Positions 1-6,041 are shown, counted from the stretch's first letter. The stretch is DNA of 6,325 bases from Candidatus Cloacimonadota bacterium (GCA_030668345.1 DAOUUD010000104.1:1-6325); one strand, 5' to 3'. Made by a program: numbers and translations. Notes: generated by a model from the letters alone, not told the origin.

Positions 1-577
1 ACATTTTTGTGAGTTGATCTATTGTGTAGATCTTCTCTCCGTCCATTTCCAGCAAAACGGTTTTATTTTTTATCCCTGCTTTTTCAGAGGGACCATCCTC
101 AACAGTTTTAGTTATCAAAATCCCATGCTGTTCTTTCAGCTCCAGTTTCTCACGTGTTTCGTTATCCAGTTCTGCCAGGAATACACCCAGATAGGCTTTT
201 TTCTTGGGTTCAAAAGTTTTCTTTTCTCCCAGTTTTAAATTCAGTGATTTCACTTTCTTATCGCGGAAATACTTAATCTTCACGGTTTGTTCAGGTTCAA
301 AGTAACTCAGCATTTTTGTAAGCTGATCTGTTGTATAAACCTTATCACCAGCAAGTTCCAGGATAATATCTTTGCTTTGCAAACCAGCATTATCTGCTGG
401 ACTTTCATCTACTACCTTCTTGATAAGAATACCATAATTCTCTTTCAAACCGAATTTTCTATACTCCTTTTGGGACAGATCGCCCAGATACACACCCATA
501 TAAGCTTTGGCCAGAAGCGGAGCAGCAAACAGTGTAAGTACAACCAAAGCGATGAGTATTACTCTAATTCTTTTCAT
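1..577 (-). CDS. Exported tandem-PDZ protein, 3' end beyond window
   Basis: Reading leftward from ATG at 577, 192 codons stay open to the window edge, so the C-terminus is missing. Residues 1-25 form a signal peptide: basic start MKRIR, a hydrophobic stretch to L22, and a plausible AKA cleavage site before Y26. Two PDZ-like repeats follow, about 26-118 and 128 to the edge. Each opens with a Y(M/L)GV(Y/F)L carboxylate-loop-like strand and carries GILI, an SPADNAG or GPSEKAG turn, an LE..G(D/E)K segment and YT.DQLTKM. The repeats align with a 103-residue offset and 32 of 65 positions identical. PDZ domains bind exposed C-termini or internal strands of other proteins; no protease domain is visible in the part seen. 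The GGAGGA ribosome site at 581-586 lies just before the start. It sits 15 nt after the putative anti-sigma gene, so it is probably an effector or sensor part of that operon. The fold is fairly sure; the role is unknown. Confidence 0.85.
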   Translation of the reverse strand, partial: MKRIRVILIALVVLTLFAAPLLAKAYMGVYLGDLSQKEYRKFGLKENYGILIKKVVDESPADNAGLQSKDIILELAGDKVYTTDQLTKMLSYFEPEQTVKIKYFRDKKVKSLNLKLGEKKTFEPKKKAYLGVFLAELDNETREKLELKEQHGILITKTVEDGPSEKAGIKNKTVLLEMDGEKIYTIDQLTKM

Positions 578-592
578 TTTTCCTCCATTTTT

Positions 593-1051
593 TTAGAAAC
601 TTACTTCACGTATTTTTTTTGGTTTTCTTTTCTGATTAAATTCTGATATTATCATCACAGCACCTTCTTCCGAAGATACATATTTACGGATTATATATGT
701 TTTGTCTTCTCGAAATTTGGATGGATCCAGTCTGTCAACAAGCTGTGGGTTATAAATGGATGTATAAGCCAGTTCATTTTCTGTATCACTATACTCACTC
801 TCTGCCACCATTATATTTGAAGGGAATATCAGTTTATTCAAACTGAGAGCTACACCCGGTTGGATGACAATGACACAACCAAAAATAAGCAGCAAAGAAG
901 CCAAAGCAGTTGCCAGCTTGAATTTGAACCGGAAGTTGTTTGCGGGTCTATAAAACCTGTTTACCAATTTTCTTCTCAATTCATTTTCAAAAGGATCGTC
1001 CTCTATTTTAGGAACGTCTATAGAAAATAATTTATTCTCAAGATCTTTCAT
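593..1051 (-). CDS. Putative membrane-anchored anti-sigma factor
   Basis: A 152-residue protein from the ATG at 1051. About 44 charged N-terminal residues (including FENELRRKLVNRF, 21-33) are followed by one membrane helix at roughly 45-68 and an extracytoplasmic tail of about 85 residues. The start is set by AAGGAG at 1059-1064 with a 7-nt spacer. An in-frame ATG at 1072 would add seven residues but lacks a comparable site. The gene overlaps the ECF sigma gene by 14 nt, which suggests translational coupling. The size, single-pass topology and position directly after an ECF sigma gene fit an anti-sigma factor that holds sigma at the membrane. It has no HxxxCxxC zinc motif and its cytoplasmic part is short, so the call rests mainly on context. 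It could instead be an unrelated small membrane protein co-expressed with sigma. Confidence 0.6.
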   Translation of the reverse strand: MKDLENKLFSIDVPKIEDDPFENELRRKLVNRFYRPANNFRFKFKLATALASLLLIFGCVIVIQPGVALSLNKLIFPSNIMVAESEYSDTENELAYTSIYNPQLVDRLDPSKFREDKTYIIRKYVSSEEGAVMIISEFNQKRKPKKIREVSF

Positions 1052-1580
1052 TTTCGATCTCCTTTTCAACATTCATCCGGAGTTTTTTTAGAAGCCTGTG
1101 CATTTGCACTTTGATGGTTCCTTCCTTCTTATTGTAGATATCGGCAATTTCTTTATAGCTGAGTTTCTCAAAAAATCTTAGTGCTATCAAGTTCTGTTCA
1201 ACAGTTTTAAACACTGCTATTTTACGCTGTATCACCTCATAATTAAACTGGATATCATCTCCATCTACTGTATTCCATTTTACTGATTCCCTGATCCTGT
1301 CTTCTCTTTTCATATTCCTGTAAAACTGATTAACTTCGTTCACTGCGATCCTGTATAGCCAGGAAGAAAAGCTGCATTTGCGGGAATCGAGAAACCTGAA
1401 AAGGGAAAGGCGTTTCATTGCTTTGAAGAAAACATTTGATACAATTTCGTTGCGCACTGCTTCATCATTCACTCTATGAAATACAAAATTATTCATAATT
1501 GGATAGTATTTCCGATACAGATAATCGAATTCCTGCAAATCCTTTTTTGCTCTTATTATACTGTTTCTTTCAGTATCCAA
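1038..1580 (-). CDS. ECF-family RNA polymerase sigma factor
   Basis: A 180-residue group 4 (ECF) sigma factor, the usual length for the family. Region 2 spans about 16-92, with FSSWLYRIAVNEVNQFYRN (71-89) as the region 2.3/2.4 helix that melts and reads the -10 element. A linker follows, then region 4 at about 114-170, whose helix-turn-helix LSYKEIADIYNKKEGTIKV (140-158) would contact the -35 element. Regions 1 and 3 are absent, as expected for ECF factors. The start is TTG: a GAAGGA ribosome site lies 8 nt upstream, an in-frame TAG sits one codon upstream (1584-1586), and the next in-frame ATG is at codon 29, within region 2. It heads a unit with the putative anti-sigma and PDZ genes and starts 77 nt beyond the histidine kinase stop. 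Its regulon cannot be read here, but the membrane partner and exported PDZ protein point to envelope stress. Confidence 0.93.
   Translation of the reverse strand: MDTERNSIIRAKKDLQEFDYLYRKYYPIMNNFVFHRVNDEAVRNEIVSNVFFKAMKRLSLFRFLDSRKCSFSSWLYRIAVNEVNQFYRNMKREDRIRESVKWNTVDGDDIQFNYEVIQRKIAVFKTVEQNLIALRFFEKLSYKEIADIYNKKEGTIKVQMHRLLKKLRMNVEKEIENERS
1052..1064 (-). promoter_or_regulatory. Ribosome binding site deciding the anti-sigma start
   Basis: AAGGAG (1064 to 1059) precedes the ATG at 1051 by 7 nt and lies inside the 3' end of the sigma gene. It favours this start over the in-frame ATG at 1072. Confidence 0.7.
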
Positions 1581-1594
1581 TTTCTAATTCCTTC
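1581..1594 (-). promoter_or_regulatory. Ribosome binding site supporting the TTG start of the sigma gene
   Basis: GAAGGA (1594 to 1589) lies 8 nt before TTG at 1580. Together with the in-frame TAG at 1584-1586, it makes TTG the only reasonable start. Confidence 0.7.
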
Positions 1595-1610
1595 AAATCT
1601 CTACAAATGA

Positions 1611-1635
1611 AACGTTAACAAAGTTAAAAGTTACA
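1611..1635 (-). promoter_or_regulatory. Possible ECF-type promoter for the sigma operon
   Basis: On the minus strand TGTAAC (1635 to 1630) and CGTT (1614 to 1611) are separated by 15 nt. ECF promoters commonly pair an AAC-containing -35 with a CG-containing -10 at 15-17 nt, so this could be an autoregulatory promoter. Initiation would fall a few bases downstream, leaving a leader of roughly 25 nt before the TTG start. The spacer is at the short end and the surroundings are AT-rich, so chance occurrence is quite possible. Confidence 0.35.
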
Positions 1636-1657
1636 TTTTTTATAAAGTGGATAAATA

Positions 1658-3013
1658 CTAAAATTTTAAAATGAACTCAGTTTTTACATTCAGTTCGGAA
1701 TTGGCAGTAATAGTACCTCCGTGAAATCGCATGATCTGACGTGAAAGGCTTAATCCAATCCCGGAACCACTTGCTTTGGTTGTAAAAAAGGGAATGAATA
1801 TTTTATCGATCACATCTTCCAGGATGCCGGGACCGTTGTCTACTACCTGAATGGCAACTTTTCCTCTTTTATCCAGGAAAGCATTAAGTTCTATTTTGCC
1901 ATTTTCCTGTCCTTCCAATGCATGCTGAGAATTCTTCAGCAGGTTTAGAAGAACCTGCTCGATCTGCTGCTGATCGGCAGTAACTTCCAACGTTTCAGGA
2001 ATGATAGAGATTTTGCAACTGACGTTATTTTTTTGCAGTTCTTCTTCCATAAGAAGTTTAACATTATCAAAAATGTTTTTAACAGGTACTATTTCAAACT
2101 CTGGTTTGGGTATTTTTGTAAGATCACGGTAAGATTCCACAAAACGGATCAACCCCGTACTTCGCTTATTGATGGTCATCATAGATTTTCTTATATCTTC
2201 CACGGTTTCATCGTCTATTTCCTGTGGGATATTATCGGTCGTATCAATATCCTTCAATAACTTTGTAACTGTGGCAGAAAGTGAAGCAATAGGTGTAATG
2301 GAATTCATCATTTCATGTGTAAGAACGCTTATCAGCTTCTGCCAGGCAGCCATTTCCTGCTCTTCCAATTCACTTTGTATATTCTGAATGGAAACCAGGG
2401 TTATACTTCTATTCCGCAATTTGAATTCAGTGGCATATACTGCCAGTTGAAGCATTTGATCTTCATCGGAAGTGCGTATCAGCGTCCGTTCACCCGGTTT
2501 CATTTTCTTGAGTGTTTTTACTAAATCGCTACTAAAGATTTTTAAATTTTCAATATTTTTTAGTCTCGATACCTGGAACATTTTTTTTGCACTGTTATTG
2601 ATTATCTCCACAGTTCCATCTTTGCGATACGCAATAAGACTGATACCAATATGCTGAATGACGTTCTGCAGGTAAAAATAATGCTCTTCTTTTTCCGAAC
2701 GGATCTTTTGGAAATCCCCGATCACATTGTTGAATGCTTCTTTAAGCCCATCATAAGAAGTTCCCAGTCCTTCGATTTTGAAAGAACGGGAAAAATCGGA
2801 ATAACGTATGGAATCAAGGAAAGTAGTAAGGTAGCGGTTCGTTTTTTGAATGTACTGGAACATGGATGATATTTGTAATATAGTTATCATACCAAGAAGG
2901 ATCGGAGTAACACTGAAACCAAGATTATAAACAGAGATGAATGTTAAAAGTATTGTTATAGATATTAGAATAATTCGTACAGAACAGTTGATCTTAAAAT
3001 TTTTATAAATCAT
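1658..3013 (-). CDS. PAS-containing membrane sensor histidine kinase (NtrY/AtoS-like)
   Basis: A 451-residue kinase from the ATG at 3013. Two membrane helices at about 11-28 and 33-52 are joined by only a few residues, so there is almost no periplasmic sensor. A PAS-like domain follows at about 110-210 (GISLIAYRKDGTVEIINNSA). The H-box LTHEMMNSITPI has phosphoacceptor H233. The ATPase domain has N-box LLNLLKNSQHAL (N361), G1 DNGPGI (392-397), F-box FFTTK (409-413) and G2 GSGIGL (416-421). The C-terminus lacks the usual GxGTxF third glycine motif, reading NVKTEF instead. It autophosphorylates and should pass phosphate to the adjacent response regulator, whose gene it overlaps by 11 nt. The ATG is preceded by AGAAGG at 3024-3029 with a 10-nt spacer. 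A longer GTG start at 3073 would lie deep inside the regulator gene and add 20 non-family residues, so it is not used. The sensed signal is unknown; membrane-embedded or cytoplasmic cues are likeliest. Confidence 0.92.
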   Translation of the reverse strand: MIYKNFKINCSVRIILISITILLTFISVYNLGFSVTPILLGMITILQISSMFQYIQKTNRYLTTFLDSIRYSDFSRSFKIEGLGTSYDGLKEAFNNVIGDFQKIRSEKEEHYFYLQNVIQHIGISLIAYRKDGTVEIINNSAKKMFQVSRLKNIENLKIFSSDLVKTLKKMKPGERTLIRTSDEDQMLQLAVYATEFKLRNRSITLVSIQNIQSELEEQEMAAWQKLISVLTHEMMNSITPIASLSATVTKLLKDIDTTDNIPQEIDDETVEDIRKSMMTINKRSTGLIRFVESYRDLTKIPKPEFEIVPVKNIFDNVKLLMEEELQKNNVSCKISIIPETLEVTADQQQIEQVLLNLLKNSQHALEGQENGKIELNAFLDKRGKVAIQVVDNGPGILEDVIDKIFIPFFTTKASGSGIGLSLSRQIMRFHGGTITANSELNVKTEFILKF

Positions 3014-4379
3014 ACTTTCCCAACCTTCTGTACAGTGAAGCCCTGGTAAGACCCAATTCTTTGGCTGCTGCACTTATATTACCGTTGTTTTTGCGCAAAA
3101 CGCGCTGGATCACATCCTTTTCTACTTCCTCTATGTTGTAAGATACAAAGCTATCTTCCATATTTATATCACCTGGTTTTGTAAGCATGAAGTCTGCTGG
3201 TTGCAGAATATTCGATTCGCTTAATATAACTGCCCGTTCCACAGAATGCTGCAACTCACGCACATTACCCGGCCAATTATATTGTTCCATCTTTCTTAAG
3301 GCAGCAGATGATATTCCTTTTATGTTCTTCTTATATTTAATCAGGTTCATTTTTAAGAAATGTTCTGCTAATAATTTTATATCTCCAATCCTTTCTCGAA
3401 GTGCTGGCAGGTGTATTTCAACTGTGTTAATTCTATATAGAAGGTCCTGGCGAAATTGATTTTCTTTTGCCATTTTATAAACAGGCATGTTCGTAGCACA
3501 GATCAACCTTACATCAACTGGTATATGCTTATTTGAACCTACTCGTATCACTTCCCTTTTCTCTAAAACCTGTAAAAGCTTCGATTGCAGGGATAGAGAA
3601 AGATTACCTATTTCATCCAGGAATAATGTTCCTCCAGAAGCAATTTCGAAACGTCCGGGTTTATCTCTCTTTGCATCTGTGAATGCACCTTTCACATGTC
3701 CGAATAACTCACTTTCGAAAAGAGTTTCGCTTATTGCTCCCAGGTCTACATTAAGAAAGACTTCATTACTTCTGGGTGAATTTCTGTGCAGTGCTCTGGC
3801 AACCAGTTCTTTTCCCGTTCCATTTTCTCCTAGAATAAGTACATTGGCATCGGTAGAGGCAACTTTCATGATTGTTCTGATAACATTCTGCATTTCCTGA
3901 GAATTCCCTATAAAATCATGAAAAGGTAGATCCATAGTAGCACTCAATTCTTTTTGTTTCATGCGCAGGTTATCTGCTTCTTTCAGAGAGCCTCGTAATT
4001 TTAAAGCAGAAGATAATGTTGCCAGAAGTTTCTCATTCTGCCATGGTTTCAAAATAAAATCCACAGCTCCTAATTTGATAGCTTTTACTGCTTTTTCCAC
4101 ATCGCCATAAGCTGTAATAAAAATAACCACTGCAGATGGATCGATCTCCATTATTTTCTCAAGCCAGTTAAAACCCTCCTGACCGCTGATGGAATCTTTA
4201 GTAAAATTCATATCCAGCAGTATTACATCATAATTTTCTTTCTGCATAAGTTCAGGAATTTTATTCGGATTGTGTTCGGTATGTATAATTTCAACATGAT
4301 TTTTTAAAAGCAATTTTAAACTAAAAAGAATGTCTTCATTATCGTCAACTGCCAATATCTTACCATACTTTTCATTCAT
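3003..4379 (-). CDS. Sigma-54-dependent response regulator (NtrC/AtoC type)
   Basis: 458 residues in the classic three-domain order. The receiver domain (about 6-122) has acidic D12/D13, phosphoacceptor D56 in LLDMNF, T89 and K111. The AAA+ activator domain (about 155-390) has Walker A GENGTGKE (184-191), the sigma-54 contact loop GAFTDA (231-236), Walker B GGTLFLDEIG (249-258) and the NWPGNVREL segment (368-376). The Fis-type helix-turn-helix (about 421-455) contains GNISAAAKELGLTRASLYRRL. On phosphorylation by the adjacent kinase it should bind upstream sites and use ATP hydrolysis to open sigma-54 promoters. The start ATG has GGAG at a 6-nt spacing. The loop carries D where most family members have the second G; this variant is, from memory, common among Bacteroidota regulators, so it need not mean loss of function. 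A strong sigma-54 promoter with paired dyads lies in the divergent upstream region and is the obvious target. Confidence 0.95.
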   Translation of the reverse strand: MNEKYGKILAVDDNEDILFSLKLLLKNHVEIIHTEHNPNKIPELMQKENYDVILLDMNFTKDSISGQEGFNWLEKIMEIDPSAVVIFITAYGDVEKAVKAIKLGAVDFILKPWQNEKLLATLSSALKLRGSLKEADNLRMKQKELSATMDLPFHDFIGNSQEMQNVIRTIMKVASTDANVLILGENGTGKELVARALHRNSPRSNEVFLNVDLGAISETLFESELFGHVKGAFTDAKRDKPGRFEIASGGTLFLDEIGNLSLSLQSKLLQVLEKREVIRVGSNKHIPVDVRLICATNMPVYKMAKENQFRQDLLYRINTVEIHLPALRERIGDIKLLAEHFLKMNLIKYKKNIKGISSAALRKMEQYNWPGNVRELQHSVERAVILSESNILQPADFMLTKPGDINMEDSFVSYNIEEVEKDVIQRVLRKNNGNISAAAKELGLTRASLYRRLGKYDL

Positions 4380-4410
4380 AAAAACTCCAAATATTTAAAT
4401 TCATGATTCA

Positions 4411-4604
4411 TCCTCCTTCCTAATCTGGCAACTGCCGGATGGAAAGGAACTAACATCTGAAGCTTCCGCTTCAGTACGAAGTAGAAACTTCGTGAATATC
4501 GCCATTCCCAACTGGAAAGTTGGGAATGAGCAGCAGAGTATGCTGTCTGATAATTCTCGTTACATAGCTTCCTGCTATTCTCATATTCCCTTATTTGGGG
4601 AATA
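4411..4604. repeat. Cluster of tandem palindromes (hairpin array)
   Basis: At least six inverted repeats lie in series. (0) 4423-4440: 8-bp arms with one G-U pair and a 2-nt loop, flanked by imperfect outer arms 4414-4420 and 4441-4448. (1) 4457-4474: CTGAAGC/GCTTCAG, loop TTCC. (2) 4476-4493: ACGAAGT/ACTTCGT, loop AGAA. (3) 4503-4528: a perfect 11-bp stem CATTCCCAACT/AGTTGGGAATG, loop GGAA. (4) 4531-4545: CAGCA/TGCTG, loop GAGTA. (5) 4584-4604: TATTCCC/GGGAATA, 7-nt loop. Arms of 3 and 5 share ATTCCC/GGGAAT, and arms of 1 and 2 share GAAG/CTTC, so alternative pairings exist. No open reading frame is seen. It may be a dispersed palindromic (REP/MITE-like) element or a structured leader of the response-regulator transcript; nothing here decides which. 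Confidence 0.8.
4503..4528. repeat. Perfect 11-bp inverted repeat with GGAA loop
   Basis: The strongest member of the palindrome cluster. Arms 4503-4513 and 4518-4528 pair without mismatch around 4514-4517. As plus-strand RNA the loop fits the GNRA tetraloop class. No T-run follows on either side, so it is not a typical intrinsic terminator. Confidence 0.8.
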
Positions 4605-4649
4605 ACAGTGGTTAAAATGCAAAATCACTATTCTTCGTCAATAAAAAAC

Positions 4650-4665
4650 TGTCCGCAAACGAACA
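4650..4665. promoter_or_regulatory. Candidate activator binding site 1 (upstream dyad)
   Basis: TGTCCGCAAACGAACA is an inverted repeat of 6-bp arms around CAAA with one mismatch. It lies about 110 bp upstream of the predicted sigma-54 start and is repeated in similar form 22 bp downstream. Its position suits an enhancer site for the divergently encoded NtrC-type regulator. Binding by that protein is inferred. Confidence 0.55.
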
Positions 4666-4671
4666 CACTTT

Positions 4672-4687
4672 AGTTCATAATCGAACA
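4672..4687. promoter_or_regulatory. Candidate activator binding site 2 (downstream dyad)
   Basis: AGTTCATAATCGAACA shares the half-site CGAACA(C) and the GTYCR-N4-CGAAC layout with the dyad at 4650-4665, with two arm mismatches. The centre-to-centre distance of 22 bp is about two helical turns, placing both sites on the same DNA face, as is common for paired activator dimers. It lies about 90 bp upstream of the predicted start. Confidence 0.5.
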
Positions 4688-4740
4688 CCAAATCCAAACT
4701 TACGATTTGCTAATTCTTTATATTATAGTTAATTACCATT

Positions 4741-4755
4741 TGGCACGCTATTTGC
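4741..4755 (+). promoter_or_regulatory. Sigma-54 (RpoN) promoter for the efflux adaptor gene
   Basis: TGGCACGCTATTTGC matches the -24/-12 consensus TGGCACG-N4-TTGC. GG at 4742-4743 and GC at 4754-4755 are exactly 10 nt apart, the spacing sigma-54 requires. Initiation is predicted near 4767, giving a leader of about 24 nt. A sigma-54 activator gene lies immediately divergent, which raises confidence. Confidence 0.88.
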
Positions 4756-4790
4756 GGTAATGTAAGTTGTGAAAAGAAAAAGGAGTTTGT

Positions 4791-6041
4791 ATGGATCGAA
4801 AGATTGAAAAGAAAAAGTGGACGCCAAAGAAGATAATCTGGTTATCTATTGGTGGGATCTTTATATTTCTAATTTTATACAATTTAATATTTGGAGACCA
4901 TAGTTCTAAGTTCAATGTTCAAAAGGAACGCATTTCCATTGAAGAAGTCAAGGAAGATTTTTTCCAGGATTATATCACAGTAACCGGAACAGTTGAACCC
5001 ATAAGTACAATCTTCCTGGATGCAATGGAGGGTGGTCGTGTGGAAGAGATTGTTACGGAAGAGGGTACAATGGTAAAAAAAGGAGATGTGATACTGCGTC
5101 TCAGCAACACAAACCTTCATCTCGAAATAATGAATCGTGAAGCAAATCTAGCTGAACAGATAAACAACTTACGAAATACACGACTTTCTATGGAACAAAA
5201 TAAATTAAACCTGACCAGACAATTACTTGAACTTGATTATCAATTTAACATCCAGAAAAGAGAATATGAAAACAGTAAAGACCTCTTTAGTAAGAAATAT
5301 ATTTCAGATAAAGAATTTGAAGAAGAAAAGGAATACTATGAATATCTGGCTAAAACACGAGAACTGGTAATTGAAAACCAGAAAGCAGATTCACTTTTCC
5401 GTGAAATTCAAGTTACCCAATTGGAAAACTCAGTTGAACAAATGCAGCTCAATCTGGTATTCGTAAGAAAGAAACTGGATAACTTAAGCGTTAAAGCACC
5501 AGTAAGGGGTTTGCTTGTTAGCGTTAACGCAGAAATCGGAGAAGCTAAATCGTCAGGGCAAAGACTTGGGCAAATACATGTATTAGATGAATTCAAAATC
5601 CACCTGGAAATAGATGAACATTACATTTCACGTGTCCATGCACAACTGATCGGAGAATTAGATTTCACAGGAAAAACATATAAATTACGTATTAAAAAAA
5701 TATATCCCGAAGTTCGAAATGGTCGTTTTGGAGTTGATCTTGTTTTCACAGAAGATGTTCCGGAGAGAATTAGAACCGGTCAAACATTCCGTGTAAAATT
5801 AGAACTTGGAGAATCCAAAATAGCAATTCTTGTTCCGCGTGGTGGATTTTATCAAAGCACTGGCGGTCAATACATATTTGTAATCGATCCTTCCGAAAAA
5901 TTTGCTGTGAAACGTGATATAAGATTGGGTAGGATGAACCCGAGATATTACGAAGTACTGGAAGGACTGAAACCTGGAGAGAAAGTTGTTATATCCAGTT
6001 ATGATAACTTTGGAAGAGCAGAAAAATTGATACTAAAATAG
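4791..6041 (+). CDS. HlyD/AcrA-family efflux periplasmic adaptor (membrane fusion protein)
   Basis: 416 residues. A basic cytoplasmic start (KKKWTPKK) leads into one membrane helix at about 15-34, and the rest is periplasmic. The first half of the lipoyl-like barrel-sandwich domain (about 70-106, ending GTMVKKGDVILRLSN) leads into a long alpha-helical coiled-coil hairpin (about 107-228). The second lipoyl half follows (LDNLSVKAPVRGLLVSVNAEIGE, 229-251), then a beta-barrel (about 262-338) and a membrane-proximal domain with LKPGEKVVISSYDNF near the C-terminus. Such adaptors join an inner-membrane ABC or RND transporter to an outer-membrane TolC-type channel. The single anchor and the divergent kinase/regulator pair suggest a MacA-like ABC exporter, but no transporter gene is in the window, so substrate and type are open. 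The ribosome site AGGAG (4781-4785) is 5 nt from the ATG. Expression is probably from the sigma-54 promoter at 4741-4755. Confidence 0.93.
   Translation: MDRKIEKKKWTPKKIIWLSIGGIFIFLILYNLIFGDHSSKFNVQKERISIEEVKEDFFQDYITVTGTVEPISTIFLDAMEGGRVEEIVTEEGTMVKKGDVILRLSNTNLHLEIMNREANLAEQINNLRNTRLSMEQNKLNLTRQLLELDYQFNIQKREYENSKDLFSKKYISDKEFEEEKEYYEYLAKTRELVIENQKADSLFREIQVTQLENSVEQMQLNLVFVRKKLDNLSVKAPVRGLLVSVNAEIGEAKSSGQRLGQIHVLDEFKIHLEIDEHYISRVHAQLIGELDFTGKTYKLRIKKIYPEVRNGRFGVDLVFTEDVPERIRTGQTFRVKLELGESKIAILVPRGGFYQSTGGQYIFVIDPSEKFAVKRDIRLGRMNPRYYEVLEGLKPGEKVVISSYDNFGRAEKLILK

Noticed and set aside
14..646. Two plus-strand open frames (14-238 and 287-646)
   Set aside because: They lie antisense to the PDZ gene and the end of the anti-sigma gene, are rich in F, C and Q with no domain, and lack ribosome sites. 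The minus strand carries a clear protein instead.
3014..3073. Longer kinase start at GTG 3073
   Set aside because: It would extend 71 nt into the regulator gene and add 20 residues unlike a kinase N-terminus. The ATG at 3013 has an AGAAGG site and places the membrane helix normally.
3187..3900. Plus-strand open frames of 90 and 137 codons inside the response regulator
   Set aside because: They are shadows of the strongly conserved AAA+ and helix-turn-helix coding sequence on the other strand.
4423..4440. TGGCA-like sigma-54 element near 4427
   Set aside because: The GC expected 10 nt after GG is missing; the similarity comes from the palindrome ATCTGGCA/TGCCGGAT.
4411..4604. CRISPR array, tRNA or intrinsic terminator in the hairpin region
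   Set aside because: The palindromes differ in sequence and are not evenly spaced repeats. No cloverleaf or T-loop motif is seen, and no T-run follows the strong stem at 4503-4528.
4604..4650. TTGACG-like -35 on the minus strand as a promoter for the response regulator
   Set aside because: The base run at the correct spacing (ATTTTA) is a poor -10 match, so no promoter is called, although one somewhere in 4380-4740 must exist.
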